Shown here in pieces: positions 15,280 through 24,113 of a stretch of DNA of 41,167 bases. Location: contig CANBSW010000018.1 of assembly GCA_947372235.1 (NCBI GenBank), positions 1-41,167 on the forward strand, given 5' to 3'. Each line of letters starts with the position of its first letter. The stretch's first letter is position 1. This DNA is from Chitinophagaceae bacterium (GTDB taxonomy: Bacteria > Bacteroidota > Bacteroidia > Chitinophagales > Chitinophagaceae). A model generated the notes under the pieces. It saw only the letters and a list, made by a program, of their open reading frames with translations, did no database searches and had not been told where the DNA came from. Made by a program: the position numbers and the translations under genes.

Positions 15280-16284
15280 ATGCAGTTTGGAATCATTGGA
15301 AGCGGAAGTTGGGCCACGGCACTGGCTAAGATTCTTACCGATAATGGTAATTCAATTAACTGGTGGGTACGAAATGCAGATACCATCGGATATATGGAGA
15401 AAAGAAGGCATAATCCACATTACCTGCGGGGTGCTTATTTTAATCTTCAACAATTACAGTTAAGCGCCGATCTGAAAAAGGTAGTTGCTCAATCCGATGT
15501 TTTGGTGATAGCTGTACCCTCTGCATTTGTAGAAGATGCACTTACCCAACTTTCACCGGATATGCTGAAAGGCAAAAAGATCATTTCGGCCGTAAAAGGA
15601 ATTTTGCCATCCGAAAATCAACTGCTGAATAATTACCTGGCTGCTCATTTTGATTTTCCGTTGACAGATTATTTTACCGTTCTTGGCCCCTGCCATGCAG
15701 AAGAAGTGGCAGCTGAAAAACTCTCTTACCTTACATTTTCCGGTATTGATGAAACAACCTGTACAAACATTGCTTCTTATTTCAATACAGAATACCTGAA
15801 TACAGTTGTGAATACCGATGTAACCGGTGTGCAGTATGCAGCGGTGCTGAAAAATATTTATGCCCTGGGCGCTGGTATTGCCCATGGACTTGATTACGGC
15901 GATAATTTTCTAAGCGTATACATTGCCAACAGCGCAAACGAAATGGTTGGGTTTTTAAGAAGGCTGAACAATACCTATCAACAGGCTTCCGACACAAATA
16001 ATTATGCCGCATCCGTTTACCTGGGCGATCTGCTGGTAACCTGTTATTCCCTTTATAGCCGTAACCGTACTTTTGGTAATATGATCGGAAAAGGATATTC
16101 AGTAAAGTCTGCACAGCTGGAACTGAATATGGTGGCAGAAGGCTATAACGCCAGTAAATGCATCCATGTAATGAATGAAACAGTAAAAGCATCCATGCCT
16201 ATTGCAACCGCCATCTTCGAAATACTTTGGGAGCATCTGCCGGCTTCAGAGGGATTTAAGAAAATAGAAACATTTCTGCTGTAA
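15280..16284 (+). CDS. gpsA: NAD(P)-dependent glycerol-3-phosphate dehydrogenase
   Basis: Starting at 15280 the protein is 334 residues and opens MQFGIIGSGSWATALAKIL, with the GxGxxA nucleotide-binding loop at the expected N-terminal position. An ATG at 15250 would add ten residues but lies within the predicted promoter. Other family marks are VIAVPSAFVEDAL, the SAVKGI segment, TVLGPCHAEEVA and the catalytic lysine K191 in AVLKNIYALGAGI. GpsA reduces dihydroxyacetone phosphate to sn-glycerol 3-phosphate for phospholipid synthesis in the cytoplasm. It has its own promoter between a terminator and a short downstream membrane-peptide frame. Confidence 0.92.
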   Translation: MQFGIIGSGSWATALAKILTDNGNSINWWVRNADTIGYMEKRRHNPHYLRGAYFNLQQLQLSADLKKVVAQSDVLVIAVPSAFVEDALTQLSPDMLKGKKIISAVKGILPSENQLLNNYLAAHFDFPLTDYFTVLGPCHAEEVAAEKLSYLTFSGIDETTCTNIASYFNTEYLNTVVNTDVTGVQYAAVLKNIYALGAGIAHGLDYGDNFLSVYIANSANEMVGFLRRLNNTYQQASDTNNYAASVYLGDLLVTCYSLYSRNRTFGNMIGKGYSVKSAQLELNMVAEGYNASKCIHVMNETVKASMPIATAIFEILWEHLPASEGFKKIETFLL

Positions 16285-16305
16285 ATAAAGTGGTAACTTT
16301 AAGTC

Positions 16306-16416
16306 ATGCCATTCTCATTCACCTTATTAAGCCCGGGAACCTTACTCCTTCTGATTGCAGGGGTGCTATTGGTTAACCTGTGTAAAAGGATATTCGGGCA
16401 TCATAACAGTCACTAA
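16306..16416 (+). CDS. Putative 36-residue single-pass membrane peptide
   Basis: A short frame MPFSFTLLSPGTLLLLIAGV continues through LLVNLCKRIFGHHNSH and ends at TAA (16414-16416). One hydrophobic helix spans about residues 11-26 and is followed by basic and His-rich residues, as in real small membrane proteins. It starts 21 bp after the gpsA stop and fills the gap up to the convergent hemW stop at 16424, leaving just 7 bp. TAACTTTA just upstream (16294-16301) is a weak -7 match. No homologue is recognised. It could be chance, but length, hydrophobicity and fit in the gap favour a gene. Confidence 0.4.
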   Translation: MPFSFTLLSPGTLLLLIAGVLLVNLCKRIFGHHNSH

Positions 16417-16423
16417 CAAACTG

Positions 16424-17548
16424 TTACAACTGGAAAAGATCTGAAGCAATTCCATCCGCTAAAAATTTGCCCGCATTGGTTAAAGTAATTGTATTATCCG
16501 CCAAAATAATATGGCCAAGCTGGATATGTTTTTGAGCAGTATCCATCAATAATGAATGTTTTTCATCGCCCCATTCTTTTTTTATTTTTTTGAGAGATAT
16601 GCCTTCCATGGTTCGCAAACTTGTCATGATGTATTCATTCAGTTGCTGCGGTTCTGTTAATACTTCTTCTTCAAAAGGAACTGCTCCTTTTTCTAATGCA
16701 GAAAGATATAAGCTGTTATTGGCCACATTCCATTGCCTGCTTTTTCCATTGAACGAATGAGCAGAAGGGCCCAGACCCAGATAAGGTTTCCCCTGCCAGT
16801 AACTACTGTTATGTTTGCTCCTGAAACCCGGCCATGCAAAATTGGAGATCTCATAATGCTCAAAACCTGCTGCGGCTAATCGTTCTGTGAGAATGGAAAA
16901 ATGCCTCGCCTGTTTATCTGCATCCACATCATTCGATTGATGCGCATCGATCATTTTCGCCAATGCTGTTTTAGGTTCTACCGTTAATGCATAACAGGAG
17001 AGATGGGGGATTTTCAATAACAATGCAATATTGATATTCTGCTCCCATTTTTCATCCGTAAGACCGGGTGTTCCATAAATAAGATCAATGGTGATATTGC
17101 TAAAGCCGTTTTGTTGTGCAAGTTTGATACAATCCATAGCCTGTGTTGCAGTATGCGCCCTGTTCATCCAGCGGAGGTCATCTTCAAAAAAAGATTGAAT
17201 CCCGATACTTAACCGGGTAATACCGGCATCTCTCCATACAGAAAGATTTTCTTCATTGATATCATCCGGGTTGGCTTCCAAAGTGATCTCAGCATCAATA
17301 TCCACAACAAACAACGCTTTCAATCGGTCAATCGTACCCTGCACTTCCAGCTCCGTCATTAACGAAGGGGTTCCTCCTCCAAAATAAATGGTTTCAATTT
17401 TTTCGGTCAGGTATGATTTTCTAATGTCAGCTTCTTTATTAATTGCTTCTATCATCTCAGGCATTCTTTGCCTTGTAGTAGAGAAATGGAAATTGCAGTA
17501 ATGGCAGGCTTTTTTACAAAATGGGATATGAAGATAAATGCCAGCCAT
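16424..17548 (-). CDS. hemW: Radical SAM haem chaperone HemW (coproporphyrinogen III oxidase-like)
   Basis: A 374-residue radical SAM protein. The cluster motif is C11, C15, C18 in PFCKKACHYCNFHF (CxxxCxxC), followed by TIYFGGGTPSLM and TLEANPDD, which are HemW/HemN hallmarks. ISIGIQSF-like RLSIGIQSFFEDDL and the LIYGTPGLTDEKW segment follow. The C-terminal HemN_C-type region is present (YIMTSLRTMEGISL). HemW proteins are haem-binding chaperones rather than true coproporphyrinogen dehydrogenases. The lack of an N-terminal extension and the immediate MAGIYLHIPFC start favour HemW. hemD lies nearby on the other strand. Start is ATG at 17548 with a promoter 23 nt upstream. Confidence 0.85.
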   Translation of the reverse strand: MAGIYLHIPFCKKACHYCNFHFSTTRQRMPEMIEAINKEADIRKSYLTEKIETIYFGGGTPSLMTELEVQGTIDRLKALFVVDIDAEITLEANPDDINEENLSVWRDAGITRLSIGIQSFFEDDLRWMNRAHTATQAMDCIKLAQQNGFSNITIDLIYGTPGLTDEKWEQNINIALLLKIPHLSCYALTVEPKTALAKMIDAHQSNDVDADKQARHFSILTERLAAAGFEHYEISNFAWPGFRSKHNSSYWQGKPYLGLGPSAHSFNGKSRQWNVANNSLYLSALEKGAVPFEEEVLTEPQQLNEYIMTSLRTMEGISLKKIKKEWGDEKHSLLMDTAQKHIQLGHIILADNTITLTNAGKFLADGIASDLFQL

Positions 17549-17571
17549 TGTAAGTGATTCTGTTTAGCTGT

Positions 17572-17579
17572 CAAAAATA
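17572..17579 (-). promoter_or_regulatory. Probable hemW promoter -7 box
   Basis: The minus strand reads TATTTTTG, a full TAnnTTTG match 23 nt before the hemW start. A TTTG lies 25 nt further upstream, slightly beyond usual spacing. Confidence 0.45.
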
Positions 17580-17678
17580 CTCCTAATAAAATTGTCATTC
17601 CAGTCAAACCCAAACCCTTTCAACTTTGAACCTCAAACTCCAAACCCAAATCCCCAAACCATTTCCTATTTTTGCCAC

Positions 17679-18713
17679 ATGGCCGGCTTGAAGTTTCTTT
17701 TTGGGATGATCTGTGTAATAGGTTGTGTAATTACCGGCATGGCTCAAACTGATACTACCAGTAAGATTGAAACCACTCGAAACCACCCCGTCACTATCCC
17801 CATAAAAAATCTGTCGGTTAAAAAAGTGATTGCAGATACTGCACAGCGCGAGTTTGCCGATTCTGTTTTACAGGCCGACAGCTTACACATAGCTAAAAAA
17901 ATGGCTGACAGCCTCAAAGCCGATTCGATCAGAAAAGCTGCGGTCCCTCAAAAACCGGTAGTTGTGTACGATACTTCTACTTACAAAAAATACCAAACAC
18001 ATCCCTACCTGCCCCTTCACAAACAGGCTATCTATATGCTGATTGATTACCGAAAGGCTGATTCCAAAGATGAATTGTTCTATTTGATGGCGGGAGTTAT
18101 TTTAATACTGGCTTTTATCCGGGTAACGTTCTCGAAATATTTCAGAAATATTTTTTTATTGTTTTTTCAAACCTCACTCAGGCAGAAGCAAACCCGCGAT
18201 CAGCTTTTGCAGGATAATCTTGCATCTCTGCTTACCAATTTTTTGTTTGTGATCAGTGCCGGCTTATATATCACTTTGATCATACGTTATAAAAACCTGA
18301 GCAATATTTCTTTCTGGTGGCTGGCAGGAGGAACTGCAGTGGTTTTGCTGGCAACCTATCTTATAAAATACCTGTTCATTCTTTTTACCGGTTGGGTATT
18401 CAATTCCAGAGAAGCGGCAGGTTCTTATGTATTTGTAGTTTTTATGGTAAATAAAGTGATGGGCGTAATGCTGATCCCATTCCTGCTTATCCTGTCATTC
18501 TCCGGTCCACAAATGGTATCGGTGGCAGTAACGGTTTCTGCTGGGATGATTTTACTTCTGTTTGGCTACCGTTATTGGGTATCCTTTATCGCTATCAGGA
18601 ATAAACTGAAAGTGAATGCGTTGCATTTTTTCCTATACCTTTGCGCCGTAGAGTTGCTTCCCCTTGTGTTAATATATAAGATATTGATCAATTATTTTAC
18701 AGGAAGTTTATAA
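17679..18713 (+). CDS. DUF4271 membrane protein
   Basis: The frame is open from 17592, but its first 29 residues are an Asn/Pro-rich translation of a C/A-rich repeat. The ATG at 17679 starts a proper signal sequence (MAGLKFLFGMICVIGCVITG, then MAQ), giving 344 residues. A polar Ala/Asp/Ser-rich linker (about 25-110) is followed by about six membrane helices (LFYLMAGVILILAFIRV, then NFLFVISAGLYITLII, and so on), the DUF4271 layout. It is followed after 24 bp by hemD, a pairing common in Bacteroidota from my general knowledge. Function unknown; inner membrane. TATTTTTG at 17667-17674 is 4 nt before the ATG, so the leader may be very short. Confidence 0.8.
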   Translation: MAGLKFLFGMICVIGCVITGMAQTDTTSKIETTRNHPVTIPIKNLSVKKVIADTAQREFADSVLQADSLHIAKKMADSLKADSIRKAAVPQKPVVVYDTSTYKKYQTHPYLPLHKQAIYMLIDYRKADSKDELFYLMAGVILILAFIRVTFSKYFRNIFLLFFQTSLRQKQTRDQLLQDNLASLLTNFLFVISAGLYITLIIRYKNLSNISFWWLAGGTAVVLLATYLIKYLFILFTGWVFNSREAAGSYVFVVFMVNKVMGVMLIPFLLILSFSGPQMVSVAVTVSAGMILLLFGYRYWVSFIAIRNKLKVNALHFFLYLCAVELLPLVLIYKILINYFTGSL

Positions 18714-18718
18714 TTTTG
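18711..18718 (+). promoter_or_regulatory. Possible internal promoter for hemD
   Basis: TAATTTTG overlaps the DUF4271 stop codon and lies 19 nt before the hemD ATG. The -7 match is full, but no convincing -33 TTTG is present, so the main transcript may still come from the DUF4271 gene. Confidence 0.3.
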
Positions 18719-18737
18719 CAAAATATACGAGAAGCGC

Positions 18738-19538
18738 ATGCTAAAAAACGGGTCAAAAAATTCAGGTACAGCAAAAGCAACCAAACGAATTCTGATTTCT
18801 CAACCCCGTCCGGAGAGTGATAAATCCCCATATTTCGATTTGGAAAGAAAATACAACGTTGAGTTGTTCTTTCATCCGTTTATTAAGCTCGAAGGTATTC
18901 CGGCCAGAGAATTCCGCAAACAAAAAATAGATATCATGTATTATTCGGCCGTAATGTTTACGAGCCGTAATGCCATCGATCATTTTTTCAGGATGTGCGA
19001 AGAAATGAAAGTTACTATCGGGCAGGATACCAAATACTTTTGTATTACCGAAGCCGTGGCCCTCTATCTTCAGAAATTCATTCTTTACCGCAAACGCAAA
19101 GTGTTTTATGGTGCCGATGGAACCAATAAGAGCATGTTTGACGTGATCAACAAACACAAAGAAAACGAGAAGTTTCTTTATGTATGCAGCGAGAACCAGC
19201 AGGATAATGAGATCGTAAACTGGCTTAAGAACAATAAATGTGAATACCAGCTCGGATTCATGTACAGAACCATCAGCAATGATATTAAAGATGTGGTTTG
19301 TTCAAAAGATTTTGATGTGATTTGTTTCTTCACCCCAAGCGGTGTTAAAAGCCTTTACGATAATTTTCCCGGCTTCAAACAAAACGGAACTGTTATCGGT
19401 GCTTTTGGCAGCAATACATCAAAAGCGGTTGAAGATGCAGGTATGGTTTTAGAGATCAAAGTACCTTCTCCACAAAAACCGAGTATGGTGGCAGCATTAG
19501 ACCAGTTTTTGCTGAGTACCACTCCTGTAAAAAAATAA
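18738..19538 (+). CDS. hemD: Uroporphyrinogen-III synthase
   Basis: A 266-residue two-domain protein. RILISQPRPESDKSPYFDL near the start, MFTSRNAIDHFFRM, VICFFTPSGVKSLYDNFP and IGAFGSNTSKAVEDAGM are the poorly conserved but recognisable HemD blocks: substrate-binding loops in each Rossmann-like lobe. The enzyme cyclises hydroxymethylbilane to uroporphyrinogen III with inversion of ring D, in the cytoplasm. A basic 15-residue extension precedes the fold. Downstream is a strong terminator, so hemD ends its transcript. Association with DUF4271 supports the call. HemD sequences diverge widely, hence slightly reduced confidence. Confidence 0.8.
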   Translation: MLKNGSKNSGTAKATKRILISQPRPESDKSPYFDLERKYNVELFFHPFIKLEGIPAREFRKQKIDIMYYSAVMFTSRNAIDHFFRMCEEMKVTIGQDTKYFCITEAVALYLQKFILYRKRKVFYGADGTNKSMFDVINKHKENEKFLYVCSENQQDNEIVNWLKNNKCEYQLGFMYRTISNDIKDVVCSKDFDVICFFTPSGVKSLYDNFPGFKQNGTVIGAFGSNTSKAVEDAGMVLEIKVPSPQKPSMVAALDQFLLSTTPVKK

Positions 19539-19564
19539 TATTCCCTTTTTCAAAACTATATTTC

Positions 19565-19590
19565 AGCCCCTCTTCGTGAGGGGCTTTTTA
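19565..19590 (+). terminator. Intrinsic terminator after hemD
   Basis: AGCCCCTC (19565-19572) and GAGGGGCT (19578-19585) form an 8-bp stem with a TTCGT loop, followed by a short T run. It lies 27 bp after the hemD stop. Confidence 0.85.
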
Positions 19591-19627
19591 TATTTCGTAA
19601 TATAGCTTTCTGAAAGCCAATCATCTT

Positions 19628-21676
19628 ATGCCTCATACATATACCAACCACCTCATTCAGGAAACAAGTCCCTACCTCTTACAACACGCACACAATCCCG
19701 TAAACTGGTATCCCTGGGGAGAAGAAGCTTTGCAAAAAGCAAAATCAGAAGACAAACCAATTCTTGTAAGTATAGGTTATGCAGCCTGCCACTGGTGCCA
19801 TGTAATGGAAAGGGAAAGTTTTGAAGATGAGAGTACGGCAGCAATGATGAATGAATACTTCATCAACATAAAAATAGACCGTGAAGAACGCCCGGATCTG
19901 GATCATATTTACATGGATGCCGTTCAGGCCATGACCGGAAGCGGCGGCTGGCCACTCAATGTTTTTCTTACACCTGATACCAAACCTTTTTTTGGAGGCA
20001 CTTATTTTCCTCCGGCACGGGCTTATAACCGCGCAAGCTGGAAAGAAATATTAGAAGGCGTTTACAAAGGTTTTCAGGAAAAAAGAGAAGAGATCATTTC
20101 ACAGGCAGAAAGCCTTACAGGGCATTTACTTTCTTCCAATGCATTTGGCATTCAAAAACCCGGAGAAGCATCATCTATTTTTTCTGATGAACAATTACAG
20201 GTTATTGCCACCAAACTGCTGGCCAATGCAGATACAGAATGGGGCGGTTTTGGACAGGCTCCAAAATTTCCACAAAGTTTTTCCATTCAATATTTGTTAA
20301 GGCATTATCATTTTACCAAAGATGAAGCATCATTGCGGCAGGCATTGTTAAGTCTGGATAAAATGATCGATGGCGGTATCTACGATCAACTCGGTGGCGG
20401 GTTTGCCCGTTACAGTACCGATAATGAATGGCTGGCCCCTCACTTTGAAAAAATGTTGTATGATAATGCATTGCTGGTAATTGTGATGTCGGAAGCTTTT
20501 CAAATCACTAAAAATCCTAAATACGCAAATACTATTCAACATACACTGGCTTTTATCACCAGAGAAATGCTGAGTGATGAAAATGGATTTTACAGCGCAC
20601 TGGATGCAGACAGCGAGGGAGTGGAAGGCAAATTTTACACATGGAGTAAACAGGAGATCGATGCTGTTTTGGGTGAAGAAGCCGAACTGTTTAATAACTA
20701 TTATGATGTAACCGGTAATGGTAATTGGGAACATACCAATATACTTTGGGTAACACAGTCCATCCAAGAATTCGCTTCGGCACATGGATTGACACCAGAA
20801 GCCTGGGAAGCTAAACTGGCTGTTGCGAGAGAAAAACTCATGCAACAAAGAAGCCTTCGGATCCGACCATTATTAGATGATAAGATCCTCCTCGGCTGGA
20901 ATGCTCTTATGATCACGGCTTTTGCCAAAGCATATGCCGCTTTAGGCGATTCAGCTTATCGTGAAATGGCTATTCAGAATATGGCATTCCTCGAATCAAA
21001 GTTTATCAATGAGGATGGTTCCTGGCATCATACCTACAAAAACGGAATTGCCCGGATCCCGGCTTTTTTAGATGATTATGCGTATCTCATTCAATCATAT
21101 ATCCATTTGCAGGAGATCACCGGTGAAGGAGAGTACCTGGTAAAAGCAAAAAACCTTACCCATTGGGTGATCACTCATTTTGAAGAGGCAGAAACCGGCT
21201 TTTTCTTCTATACCCATAACCGCCAAACAGATGTGATCGTTCGTAAAAAAGAAGTGTACGACGGCGCCGTTCCCAGTGGAAATGCAGTAATGGCGTTTAA
21301 TTTGCTATACCTGTCCATAGTTTTTGAAATACCTGAATGGACGGAAAGAGGTCATTCACAATTGAATTCTTTGGGTAAAGCCATCACAGGTTATCCGGGT
21401 TCGTTTGGTGTTTGGGCTATAACAGCTCAGTTGATTACCAAAGGAATTCTTGAAATTGCAATTACCGGGCAACATGCAAAAGATTTTTTGTGTCCTGTAC
21501 TGGAAAGGTTCATACCCAATAAAATTATTCAGGTGGAAGAAACTAAATCATTGATTTTCCCGTTATTAGCTGGAAAAACAGGAGATAAAGAGGGTAAAAC
21601 AGCCTTTTATCTATGTAAGAATTATGCCTGTAAGGCACCTTTTTTTACAATAGAAGCGCTTTTAGCAAATGTGTAA
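19628..21676 (+). CDS. YyaL/spermatogenesis-associated protein 20-like thioredoxin-domain protein
   Basis: A 682-residue protein. The N-terminal 160 residues form the DUF255 thioredoxin-like domain: [21 protein letters not shown], then the C54-H-W-C57 redox motif in [15 protein letters not shown], then [13 protein letters not shown] and [12 protein letters not shown]. The rest is an (alpha/alpha)6 barrel of the glycoside hydrolase/epimerase type ([55 protein letters not shown]). This matches bacterial YyaL and mammalian SPATA20. Biochemical role not established; no signal peptide, so cytoplasmic. Start ATG at 19628 is next to the conserved first block. It is monocistronic by context: a terminator lies upstream and the gld promoter region follows. 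Confidence 0.9.
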   Translation: MPHTYTNHLIQETSPYLLQHAHNPVNWYPWGEEALQKAKSEDKPILVSIGYAACHWCHVMERESFEDESTAAMMNEYFINIKIDREERPDLDHIYMDAVQAMTGSGGWPLNVFLTPDTKPFFGGTYFPPARAYNRASWKEILEGVYKGFQEKREEIISQAESLTGHLLSSNAFGIQKPGEASSIFSDEQLQVIATKLLANADTEWGGFGQAPKFPQSFSIQYLLRHYHFTKDEASLRQALLSLDKMIDGGIYDQLGGGFARYSTDNEWLAPHFEKMLYDNALLVIVMSEAFQITKNPKYANTIQHTLAFITREMLSDENGFYSALDADSEGVEGKFYTWSKQEIDAVLGEEAELFNNYYDVTGNGNWEHTNILWVTQSIQEFASAHGLTPEAWEAKLAVAREKLMQQRSLRIRPLLDDKILLGWNALMITAFAKAYAALGDSAYREMAIQNMAFLESKFINEDGSWHHTYKNGIARIPAFLDDYAYLIQSYIHLQEITGEGEYLVKAKNLTHWVITHFEEAETGFFFYTHNRQTDVIVRKKEVYDGAVPSGNAVMAFNLLYLSIVFEIPEWTERGHSQLNSLGKAITGYPGSFGVWAITAQLITKGILEIAITGQHAKDFLCPVLERFIPNKIIQVEETKSLIFPLLAGKTGDKEGKTAFYLCKNYACKAPFFTIEALLANV

Positions 21677-21851
21677 CAAAGTTTGCTTTAATTTGCCTAT
21701 TATGACAGCGGTTTCAATTCTTAATTGTTGTATGAAACCATATTTGTAGTAACCTATCTTAACTTTTGTAGTATCGAAAGCATTTTTACCTAAAGAAGTA
21801 ATTTTATTGGTAACAAAATTGCAAAATCGGCCCAACTGCCGATGGAAAACT

Positions 21852-21859
21852 TATATTTG
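21852..21859 (+). promoter_or_regulatory. Probable promoter of gldKLMN
   Basis: TATATTTG, a full -7 match, lies 27 nt before the gldK ATG. No good -33 box is seen. Just upstream is a dyad ATCGGC (21826-21831) / GCCGAT (21838-21843), which lies where an activator or repressor could bind. Confidence 0.45.
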
Positions 21860-21886
21860 TCACTGTCATAAAATCAGTCTCATACG

Positions 21887-23170
21887 ATGAAAGGGTATTT
21901 AAGTAATATTGTTTTAGTCGCCTTCTGTCTAAGCCTTGGATCTTGCTTTTTGAAAAAGAATGCCAAATCCAAGGGGTTGCCCGATGATGGTCAATTGCAT
22001 GGGGTGGCACCTACTGCCAACAAAAGCATGCCTACTCCAAGAAACATGGTGTATATCCCACCGGGTACCTTTCACATGGGACCAAGTGATGAGGATATCA
22101 CCTATAACTATACCACCCGTAACCGTCAGGTTTCTATCCCGGGTTTTTGGATGGATGCCACAGAGATCACCAATAATGATTATCGTCAGTTTGTAAACTG
22201 GACAAGGGATTCACTTGCTTTTAAAATTCTGTTTGGACAGGGAATTAATAAAGCGGATGATACCATGGCGGTTGACTGGAAAAAAGTAGCGACCATTAAA
22301 TGGGATAAAACAACGGTTGAAAAGTTAAATGAATTAAACCTGGCACCCGATAACCGTATCTATGGCAAACCGGAGATCGATCCTGATAAGATCATGTATC
22401 GGGTTGAATATTTTGATCTTCCGGCTGCTGCAAAAAGAGAAAATGCCGGCTTACCAAGAAGTAATTTTATCAGACGTGGCGATCAGAAAATATATCCGGA
22501 TACATTGGTTTGGATGAGAGACTTCTCTTATTCTTACAACGAACCAATGACCAAAACTTATTTCAGACATCCTTCCTTCGGAAACTATCCTGTTGTAGGT
22601 ATTAACTGGAAACAGGCAGTAGCTTTTTGTCATTGGAGAACTCATTACCAAAATGCATTCCTCGAAAAACGAAAATTTGCCATTGATGGTGACTATCGTT
22701 TGCCAAGCGAAGCAGAATGGGAATATGCAGCCCGTGGAGGTCTTACCAATTCTATGTTTCCATGGGGTAGCCCTTACCTGAGAAACAAAAAAGGTTGTTT
22801 ACTGGCCAACTTTAAACCCGGCCGCGGAAACTATGCTGAAGATGGCGGTTTCTATACCGTACCTGTAAATGCCTACTGGCCTAACCAGTATGGTTTGTTT
22901 AATATGGCAGGAAATGTGGCAGAGTGGACAGGTTCTTATTTCTACGAAGGAGCTTACAATTTTATGGCCGATATGAGCCCTGATATCAGGTATGAGGCCA
23001 AAGATTCGGATCGCCCACGCGAGAAAAGGAAAGTGGTGCGTGGCGGAAGCTGGAAAGATGTTTCATACTTCTTACAGGTTAGTACACGCAACTACGAATA
23101 CCAGGACACAGCTAAATCATACATCGGATTCCGTTGTGTGATAGATCTGGCACCTAAAATGAAAAAATAA
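21887..23170 (+). CDS. gldK: T9SS/gliding motility lipoprotein GldK
   Basis: A 427-residue lipoprotein with lipobox Cys C20 in LSLGSC. Residues about 55-420 form a formylglycine-generating-enzyme-like (SUMF1) fold: MVYIPPGTFHMGPSDED, FWMDATEITNNDYRQFV, PVVGINWKQAVAFCHWR, YRLPSEAEWEYAARGG, NMAGNVAEWTGSYF and VVRGGSWKDVSYFL. In the T9SS, GldK with GldN makes the periplasmic/outer-membrane-associated ring above the GldLM motor. It heads the gldKLMN operon here, in the canonical order. The alternative, a free SUMF1-domain lipoprotein such as GldJ, is excluded by the following gldL, gldM and gldN. Confidence 0.95.
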   Translation: MKGYLSNIVLVAFCLSLGSCFLKKNAKSKGLPDDGQLHGVAPTANKSMPTPRNMVYIPPGTFHMGPSDEDITYNYTTRNRQVSIPGFWMDATEITNNDYRQFVNWTRDSLAFKILFGQGINKADDTMAVDWKKVATIKWDKTTVEKLNELNLAPDNRIYGKPEIDPDKIMYRVEYFDLPAAAKRENAGLPRSNFIRRGDQKIYPDTLVWMRDFSYSYNEPMTKTYFRHPSFGNYPVVGINWKQAVAFCHWRTHYQNAFLEKRKFAIDGDYRLPSEAEWEYAARGGLTNSMFPWGSPYLRNKKGCLLANFKPGRGNYAEDGGFYTVPVNAYWPNQYGLFNMAGNVAEWTGSYFYEGAYNFMADMSPDIRYEAKDSDRPREKRKVVRGGSWKDVSYFLQVSTRNYEYQDTAKSYIGFRCVIDLAPKMKK

Positions 23171-23283
23171 AGAAGTATAACAAATAATTTCATCAGCAAT
23201 TTTATTGATAAATCATTTAGCTTATCGCACCCCCCGGTGGATCAGCTGACAATTGTAAATTCATAAATCTAAAAATCAGAAAA

Positions 23284-24051
23284 ATGGCAGCTGCAATTCC
23301 TCCTAAGATTTCCAAATGGTTTGATGTATTTGTATCTATTGCCGCAGCAGTAGTTATATATGGTGCTCTGCAAAAATTATTGCACTCGCCCATTGCAGAT
23401 TTTATGCTGAAAGTAGGTTTAACGGTTGAGGCTGTTATCTTTTTAGGATATGGAGTCTTATACCTTATTTATCCGGCTATCGATGATCATGAAGTGCACC
23501 TGCCCGGTGGTAAAGCTGCAAAAGAGGGAAATTCTGCATTGGTCAGTTTGGATAAAATGCTGGATGAAGCTAATATCACCCCCGATGCACTTACCAAACT
23601 AAGCGAAGGTTTTCAGAGATTAAATACTACGGTTGGCCAACTGGCTGATGTTTCTAATGTTGCCGTTGCAGCCAATGATTTCTCTGCCAAAACAAAAGAA
23701 GCAACCATTGCTATTGCAGGTATTAAAGATGCAGCCACCAACGCCACGCATTCATTGGCTGGTTTTCATGGTGCCTCTGAAAGCAGCAAACAGTTTCATG
23801 AGCAGATGCAGTTCTTAAACAAGAACCTCGCATCACTCAATACTATTTATGAACTCGAATTACAGGAAGGTAATAACCACCTGAAAGCATTGAACTCTTT
23901 CTATGGTAAATTAACACAGGCTTCAACAGCTATGGCAGGAAGCGCAGAAGATGCACAGAAAGCAAAAGAACAAATAGCTGCATTGGCAACCAACTTAGGT
24001 AAATTGAATCAACTCTATGGCAATATGCTCACTGCCATGCAGGGTCGATAA
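23284..24051 (+). CDS. gldL: T9SS inner-membrane motor protein GldL
   Basis: A 255-residue protein with two N-terminal transmembrane helices (about 13-32 and 42-64) and a long cytoplasmic helical tail containing Ala/Thr/Gln-rich coiled coil. The second helix carries a buried Glu (E49 in GLTVEAVIFLGYG), and K31 and H34 sit at the end of helix 1. Work on the GldLM motor assigns proton-coupling roles to a TM2 Glu and to Lys/His residues of this kind; the residue-to-residue match here is my inference. It forms the proton-driven rotary motor with GldM. It is 113 bp after gldK and 62 bp before gldM, one operon. Confidence 0.95.
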   Translation: MAAAIPPKISKWFDVFVSIAAAVVIYGALQKLLHSPIADFMLKVGLTVEAVIFLGYGVLYLIYPAIDDHEVHLPGGKAAKEGNSALVSLDKMLDEANITPDALTKLSEGFQRLNTTVGQLADVSNVAVAANDFSAKTKEATIAIAGIKDAATNATHSLAGFHGASESSKQFHEQMQFLNKNLASLNTIYELELQEGNNHLKALNSFYGKLTQASTAMAGSAEDAQKAKEQIAALATNLGKLNQLYGNMLTAMQGR

Positions 24052-24113
24052 GAGTAAGGTTACCGGAAGAAAATAATTTTATAAAACGGATGTTTTTAAA
24101 AATATAAGAAAGA

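Noticed and set aside
15782..16192. 136-residue minus-strand frame inside gpsA
   Set aside because: Lies opposite the GpsA C-terminal domain, including the catalytic lysine region; no support of its own.
18720..18737. Hidden gene between DUF4271 and hemD
   Set aside because: The gap is only 24 bp and holds at most a promoter box.
20348..20848. 166-residue minus-strand frame inside yyaL
   Set aside because: Entirely antisense to conserved YyaL barrel motifs; Cys/Phe/Ile-rich shadow.
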